Source of the DNA: Chaetomidium leptoderma
Taxonomy: Eukaryota; Ascomycota; Sordariomycetes; Sordariales; Chaetomiaceae
NCBI GenBank assembly: GCA_033296705.1
Contig: MU856932.1
Span: 1-64,000, forward strand
Direction: 5' to 3'
Length of the DNA stretch: 64,000 nucleotides
A model generated the notes under the pieces. It was not told where the DNA came from and made no database searches. It worked only from the letters and a program-made list of their open reading frames with translations. A program made the translations under genes and the position numbers. Of this stretch, positions 58,047-64,000 are shown piece after piece. The stretch's first letter is position 1. Every line of letters starts with the position of its first letter.

Positions 58047-59498
58047 TCATGTCCGCCGATTCAACCTCCCCAACATGCTCCGGTCAATGTCGTTGACTGC
58101 ACGAGGGGGTCCTATCAAGTTGTCCAGGCTCATTGGATTTGCGTGACCGCCCGCGGGTGCCTGTGCCTGACCGTTCGCTTGGGGCGGAGCCTGGGAATGC
58201 GATGATGTGGCCTGCGAGTTTCGCAAGGGTGGCTGCGGCGCCATAGGACGGCCGGGGCTGTTTTGGTTCGGGGTGGGAGGCCGGTCCCGGTCAAAGGGGC
58301 TTTGCTGATACGAGTGGTAACCCGCGGGCGGCGTGCCGCTGCTATTGATCGAAACGGGAGATCGCCTGCGAGGGTCGTCATCAGGAGGATAATTCGGAGG
58401 AGGCGGCCGTGAGCCGTGCTCCTCTTCAGGCGGGCGCGTCCGTCGGCGCCCAGCGTCCTTGTCGTCGTAAGCGGCGTAAGACCCCGTCGGCGAATGCATG
58501 GGTGGAGTGTAGTCAGACGGCGGGTACTGCTGGTAGCCGCGGGTCTGCTGAGCGGGCGCCACGGATGGAGGCAAAGGTTGGCCATAGGCTCCGTAGAGTG
58601 GTGTTCCCGGCGGCACCCCTCCCGGAACGGCCGACACGGGAACAAAGGCGGCCGAAGAATTCGACGACACGGGCTGGAATATGCAGTCAATCCGGAGTTT
58701 GTCACAGTTGGTGCATTTGCCGTTGGTGGTTTGTGTGTAACCGCTGCAACGGATCTATCAAGAATCAAATTAGCCCACGCTTTGATAGTTGGCCTGGAGC
58801 CCCTTGGTTGATTGTTGCGTTACCTTTCTCTTTCTGCAGTAGCGACAGGCAATCGAAGTCCTCTGCCTCGGCGCAGATTGCTGAGATGCCGATGGCGGTG
58901 CTGGAGGGCCCATCCCATAAGGATAGGGTCCCGGCGGATATCTGTAGTAGTCGGGGGGGTATCCACCACCCCTTCCCGGCGGCGCCTGCTGCCCATCGTA
59001 GTACGGGTCAGGATAGCCGCCCCTCCGGTCACTGTACGGCCTCTGATCGTCGTACACTCTCTGATCGTCGTACTGCCTCCGGTCCTCGTACTGCCGGCGG
59101 TCGTCAAACTGCCTCCTATCATCGTACGGCCTCCGGTCGTCAAACTGCCTCCGGTCGTCATACTGGCGCGGATCCTGTGCGGGAAATGGAGGCGGGTAGC
59201 GGGCATCCGACTGAGGAGGAAAGGCGTTCGGCGTTGGAGTGTCGTGGGGCCAACTCCTCAAAGGTTCTCCTGGATACCTCGGATCTGACGGATATCCCCT
59301 CTCCCTCTCCTGGTACCGCGGGTCTGCCTGATATGGCGGGCCCGGCGGTGGGTAGGCCATTGGGGGCAGCGCCGCGCCGTCTGGGCCAGCCGCGGGGAGC
59401 CGCCTTCGGTCCTCGGTCTCCGGAGGAGGTGCGTAGCGCATATCTTCGCCGTTGTCTCGGGGGGGTTCCACTCTCCCTCTCCGATACTCGTCTGCCAT
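58047..59498 (-). CDS. Zn(II)2Cys6 fungal transcription factor with disordered flanks
   Basis: Two exons on the minus strand: 58824-59498 and 58047-58754, giving 460 residues. The zinc cluster at residues 218-251 reads CRYCRKRKIRC, ten residues, then CTNCDKLRIDC, with Gal4-type spacing C-x2-C-x6-C-x10-C-x2-C-x6-C. The intron falls inside it, between Lys and Ile. The ATG at 59498 starts MADEYRRGRV. Residues 20-215 are Pro/Tyr/Arg-rich and include eight tandem hexapeptides of the type D-D-R-R-Q-[FY]. After the cluster comes FQPVSSNSSAAFVPVSAVPG and a Pro/Ser/Gln-rich tail ending GRLNRRT. No fungal middle homology domain is visible, so the zinc cluster is central in an otherwise low-complexity protein. 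It is a nuclear DNA-binding regulator; target genes are unknown. Confidence 0.88.
59023..59166 (-). repeat. Coding 18-bp repeat array (eight units) in the zinc-cluster gene
   Basis: Eight consecutive 18-bp units, for example CTCCGGTCGTCAAACTGC on the plus strand, encode six-residue repeats of the type [YF]-[DE]-D-[RQ]-R-x on the minus strand. Units differ by a few bases each. The frame is preserved throughout, so copy number can change without frameshift. Confidence 0.85.
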
Positions 59499-62400
59499 AC
59501 TGTAACCGGCTGTGTTTGGTGCCGGGTATGTGTGGCAGAAAGAAAGAAAGAGACGACGGTCCTGGTTAAAGTGTGTTGTTGCTCCGGATCACGAGTTGAA
59601 AAAGAAAAAAAGAGCCCAGGCGGTCGCCCGGGGGGGTGGAACGTGGGTGGAATGGGCCGAATAAATAGACAACCGAGTGAGACGGAGCGGGTCAGTCAGC
59701 TGGGGGAGGACGGGCGGGTAATGATGTATGTCGCGCCCGGGGGCGGGAACTGGAACGAGCCTTTTATCAAGGCGCGGGAGTTCCCTTGCTGCTGACGGCC
59801 TGGGTCCCGAAGTTAGCGTGGATGCGGTGCAGGAGGGCAAGACCGGCGGGGCTGAAAGGGAAAGGGCAAAATAATAACCTAGGGGCTGCATGAAAGCCAG
59901 CAGACCCCAGGGAGTGGAACGACGCCAGGCTGTTCCGGGTGCAGCGAATCAAGCGGCTTCCCAAGCGTGCCAAAAGCTAGCGTGAGCAGTTTCGATCGGC
60001 CACGGTGGGTAACCACGAAGGCGCCGGCTGACGGACGACAGACAGGGGAGGGGAACATGGACATGGATGGGGAGCGGGAAGGAAACGGAAACGGGCGTAT
60101 TGTGCAGGTGCTCGCTAGCTGCATGGAGGGTGTGGGAGCGTGTGGGAACATGTGTGAGAGGGTGTGGATGCATCCGCCATGTCGCAGAGTTGGCAGGGGG
60201 TGTGGGGAAGAAGGTGTGCGCACGGCCAGACTGGAGCGGATTCGACCGAATGACCAAAATGGACGGATGGAACGCAGAACATGGAACCAGCCCAAGGACC
60301 CAAGGAGAAGAGAGAGGAGCGCCCAAAAGGAGCTGCACGAGGAAACGAAACCAGGAAAGGGCAGGGCCTTGCCCCCTTTCCTGGTGACGCTCCGTCCGGC
60401 TCCCTTCCACGGCTTCGCAACCGCTGGGTAGTTTGGCGGGCAGCGGGCAGCGGGCAGCGGGCGATTGCAGTGCAAACAAACTTGAAACCGCGTATTCAAA
60501 AGAACCCGTGCGCGTCTACATACCTCTGGAGGAGAGAGAGGTCGCAAGGGGCAACTCGGTAGCAGGTGGCAAGGTACAGTCAGTACCCTGTTCCCGACAC
60601 GCCTGAGTGACGCAGAAACGTGATCAACAGATCCGTTTGTCGTTTGTCTGGGTGTTGGTTGATGTAGGGTCACAGCCCAAATGTGTAGGTCGCCGAGGTG
60701 TCCGAAATGTGGAATCCCTGTCAACTAGTAAGTACGGCGGAAGAATGGAGTTGAGAGAGTGATGCAAGAACGGTTCCTCACAGGCAGCGGTGTCGGGGCA
60801 GTGGTGGAAGACGGTCAAGGTTGCGTCAAGATTTCGGGCTGGCCCGGAGCGGGCAGGGAGATGACGGCACGCTTTTGAAAGTGCCAAGTCTACCTGGCAT
60901 TTACCAAGTAGTTCGTTAACTCCCCGTTCGGTCGGACAAATGCGCGGGCCACGGGCAGCACGGCAGCTCGAGAAACCAACGAGATTGTGATCTCGGTATT
61001 TCGTCAGTCGATGCGTGGCCGATTCAGCAGCAGCAGCGGAGCAGGTGGAAATCGGGAAGGAAGAGGACAGGCAGGGCCGGAGCACGCGCGAAGTGGAAAA
61101 TGGGCTGGCTTATGATGAGTGCATCGGTGCTCCCACGGGCCGCAGCAGGTGTTGGGTCACAGGCTCAGCGGCGCATGCACACTCCCTCGGGCGCCGGATC
61201 CCTTGGACATGGGCCAGGCACAGCAAAACGCAGAGGTTTCAGGGGACCCTTGATCGGTCCCAGCAGCGAAGTTGGTGGCTTGGAGGGTGGATCATGGAAG
61301 CGACGGAACTTCTGCTGAGAGTGGGAGCAGGCGCGGGCCGCAGTCCCTGTTCAGGCGACTGCCCGGGGTGGGAAGACCCCACCGGTCCGAAGGCGATTGC
61401 CGTATTCTGTAATTACAGACTCCATACCTGATATCGGGTACATACATACTGAGAGAATGTATTGTTTTGTACATAAGATAGTTACCAGGTAATGCAACTA
61501 TGAGGTCGTGCAACCGCCCTCGACCGTTTAGTAATATAGCGTACTGTAGAAATTGACGAAATATAAGGTGCAGGCTTTGACGTTCTGGCGACGTTGTGCT
61601 ATCAGAGGTACATAGGTACCTCTAAGTAAACATTCCGTGTATCGTATTGCGCCACCAATGCGGCAAGCGGCATCGGGGTCGCAGTTGGGGCCGCATGGCG
61701 AGGGGTTCGATCTCTTATTTGCCGTGAATTCCATGGCCCACGACTCGGACTGCTTCTGATTTATACGCTAGACAGTTACAACTTTAGTCTTTGCTAATCC
61801 TGGGGAAATTGCGCGCGGCGTGGTCCGTCCCTACGCCGTTCTCCAGCATTGCATTTCTGTCTATTGTTAGGTAGGCGCTTCGTCAGGCAGCGGCTCCAAC
61901 CAGCCCCCCTCCTACTCGTATCTTGTACCCGGGTTTTTGGGGGCCAAAACAGGGGGGGTCGCTGACTGCTTTTGACCATCGGGATCTGCTCGATTAGTTG
62001 GTATGTATGTACAGATGGGATGTCCGAGGCCCGGGGGCCTTTCCGTTCCGTTGAACAATGGGCGCTGGAGGCGCTGCCGGCGTTGCCGAGTCGCAAGAAC
62101 TCGATCCGAAAGCTGTCGCCCAACCCTCGGCGAGCTCGGTTGCACAAGCCGGGTAGCATGCCTGGCTTCGGCCCGGTGCGCTCGTTGGGATGCCCGGTCT
62201 GGGCTTGGTGAGGCGGCTGCCGGCTGCTCGATTCGGAGTGTTGACGATCGGTCCGTTCTGACCAAGAATGCCGACCGCGTCATGCTTTGGGAGCTTCATG
62301 TGCATAGGTACTGTGTGGCCCCCGAGGCTTTCCGGTGTCACTCTGTCATCAAATTTCCCACAAAAGATTCACATCGTTCATACGGTAACGAGCCATGAAA

Positions 62401-64000
62401 TAGCGTGGGGATGGAGTGAGAGGCGCATGATATTCTGGAAGCATTGGCGAGGTTGTTGAAACGTGGTGCTTTCAAGCGGAAGGATCCGGCGAGACCGACG
62501 AAACGCCAAGGTTCCCGATTTTGAGGTGTCCTGTCGAATTACGGTACCGGAAATGTATCTTACCTGGCGTACATACCGCTGGTGAAACATCACCATCGAG
62601 AATTTCCACTCGTCACTTGTACATATATGAGATAGCACATGCGACAACTTCCCTTGGAACCTCGATACTTACCAGGTATCTCCGCAGAAAAATCCAGGTC
62701 GCCAACCGATACACATTGTGGCCTGCGACGCACTGTGGCGACTTCCCGGCGTCTAACGGCGACAGGTCGGATACCTCAAGAGTCAGCTGAGTGCAGAGCA
62801 AAAGCGAGTAAAATCTTTGGGTGATGTGGACCGGGAGCCAGGAAATTCGAACTGAATAAGCCATGCGCAGGCGGTCACAATTCAACAATCAATAAACACG
62901 CCCATGAGGTGAGACGGCGGGGACGGGTGGCTGACTCGCGGCTTCTTGCGTATTTCTTGCATTCGAAGCAAGCTGTACATAGCACAGGCACATGGATGAT
63001 GGGGTGCATCTGCCATTTGCTTTCTTTTATTTCTTTTTCTGTCGCACAAGCAGCGTGAGTTGGAGGGGGGCGACGGCCGAGACAGGCAGCATGCATGTTT
63101 CCCGCATCCACCGGTCTTCCATGACCCAGGCATCGGACAGAAACGAGACGGGACGCGGCAGCATCGAGCAACCAAAATTCCCGTCCCGTCCCGCACGTTT
63201 GTGCGCTTGTCTCCCCACCTTTGCCTCTGCTGCTGACCTTGCTGCGCACCATGTGGTAGTACGAAGCACTGCTTGTCAGTTGAGTAACCCCGCCTTCGAA
63301 CCAGCGTGCCAACGGTTGTATTAACAAGGTCTTTGCGTGGTCTAGACCGCCTAGGGGGGGGATGGGCCGGGCCGAGGAGAGCCATCCGCATCTCCAGTCG
63401 ATCGCCACATGCTTTTCCCGCTGCGTCCCGCTCTAACCGAGAGATCGAGCGCAGAACTTGGCTTCGAAGTTCGCAGCCTTTCCACCATCAGCCATGGAAT
63501 AGGGCGCCCTTTTTCTCCCCTTGATAGGTAGGTAGGCAAATACCGAACACAGCCGAGGCACACAAGATTCCTTGTTGCCGACCAGTGTGTTTGCGTCATG
63601 CATGTAGTTGATAGGACGACGGCGGTCACGAAGAGCTTGGGACAAGTGGCCCCTCCAGCCCAGGCCACTGGGAAACCCCCGAGTTGGCTTGTTGGCAGGC
63701 AGGCAGGTTGGGGTGGTCCATTGCAGTGATCCATGTCGGCGTCTTTTCATTTGCTTCCTTCCTCCTCTTCCCACACGTCCTCGGCGCGCAATCATGTCCT
63801 CGTGAGCAGTGGGTCGCTGCAGCAGTAGGTGCTGCGTGACGCTGGTTGGAAAATGTCGCAGTCCGTTTGCACTGCGTGCCCAACAAGGCTGGCTGGGAGC
63901 TGAGGCTGGCTATCCTTGCCCGGCCGTGGCGATGCCTGCCCCGATCGCGGAGTTCCCTCTTTTAATCAGAATCTGGTCCGGCAGCCTCCGGCAGCGCAGC
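59499..64000. other. Gene-poor right end, 4.5 kb
   Basis: The left edge is the promoter and leader of the zinc-cluster gene. Beyond it I see only scattered open frames without domains (the longest, 59879-60724 minus, is Pro/Ser/Cys-rich and improbable). There are several TAGGTA-type words, for example at 61612 and 63527. No RNA gene is recognised. Confidence 0.5.

Noticed and set aside
58409..59569. Plus-strand frame of 386 residues
   Set aside because: Antisense of the zinc-cluster gene including its 18-bp repeat array.
59879..60724. 281-codon minus-strand frame rich in Pro, Ser and Cys
   Set aside because: No domain and no ATG-led exon structure; resembles translated spacer.
61640..61730. 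Possible tRNA because of GGTTCGATC (B-box-like) at 61704
   Set aside because: The flanks do not form the T stem with a standard loop and no A box or acceptor pairing is found at the right distance.
1..64000. Biosynthetic gene cluster, transposon with terminal repeats, CRISPR array or prokaryotic insert
   Set aside because: No backbone enzyme, transposase, reverse transcriptase or regularly spaced repeat-spacer pattern was seen; the recognised genes are eukaryotic housekeeping genes with introns.

Overview
The window is nuclear DNA of a filamentous ascomycete (Pezizomycotina), most likely a GC-rich Sordariomycete. Genes are broken by short GT-AG introns (about 45-210 nt) with fungal branch-point-like CTAAC/CTRAC motifs. 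The encoded proteins are typically fungal: a HAL/SAT4-type kinase, PAN3, an ASH1-type SET protein, a Zn2Cys6 regulator and Pfa5. Long intergenic spaces carry TAGGTA/TACCTA motifs. There is nothing prokaryotic: no operons, CRISPR arrays or insertion sequences. I could place 13 protein-coding genes by rebuilding exons, checking splice phase and using the predicted proteins. Gene density is low, about one gene per 5 kb, with gene-free gaps of up to 6.3 kb. One assembly gap (99 N) sits in a minisatellite.

Layout. 1-3.2 kb: no recognisable gene. 3.3-6 kb: SAT4/HRK1-like kinase (+). 10.4-14.3 kb: importin-beta Nmd5 type (-, 10 exons). 18.5-19.9 kb: RfeG-like regulator with a proline-rich tail (-). 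22.5-24.7 kb: DNA polymerase eta (-). 26.4 kb: a 94-residue Cys-rich microprotein whose start codon is split by an intron (+). 27.1-28.5 kb: palmitoyltransferase Pfa5 (-). 32.7 kb: a 49-residue Cys-rich microprotein (+) with the same Cys/His signature as the one at 26.4 kb. 35.5-38.4 kb: ASH1-like H3K36 methyltransferase (-). 41.8-42.5 kb: LSM7 (+). 43.26-43.99 kb: 15-bp minisatellite with gap. 44.1-46.4 kb: PAN3 (-, 7 exons), divergent from the UBX2/FAF2-like ERAD protein at 47.5-49.1 kb (+). 50-51.7 kb: LSB5-like VHS-GAT endocytic adaptor (+). 58.0-59.5 kb: Zn2Cys6 transcription factor (-). 59.5-64 kb: no recognisable gene.

Functionally this is a housekeeping neighbourhood: mRNA decay (LSM7, PAN3), nuclear import, translesion synthesis, chromatin methylation, protein lipidation, ERAD, endocytosis, ion/nutrient-transporter kinase signalling and two regulators. 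It is not a biosynthetic cluster. The least described elements are the two small Cys/His proteins. Both have a TATA box, a start at the first ATG of the inferred leader and a short intron. In one of them the real start codon exists only after splicing, and the unspliced RNA would read AUG-UAA.
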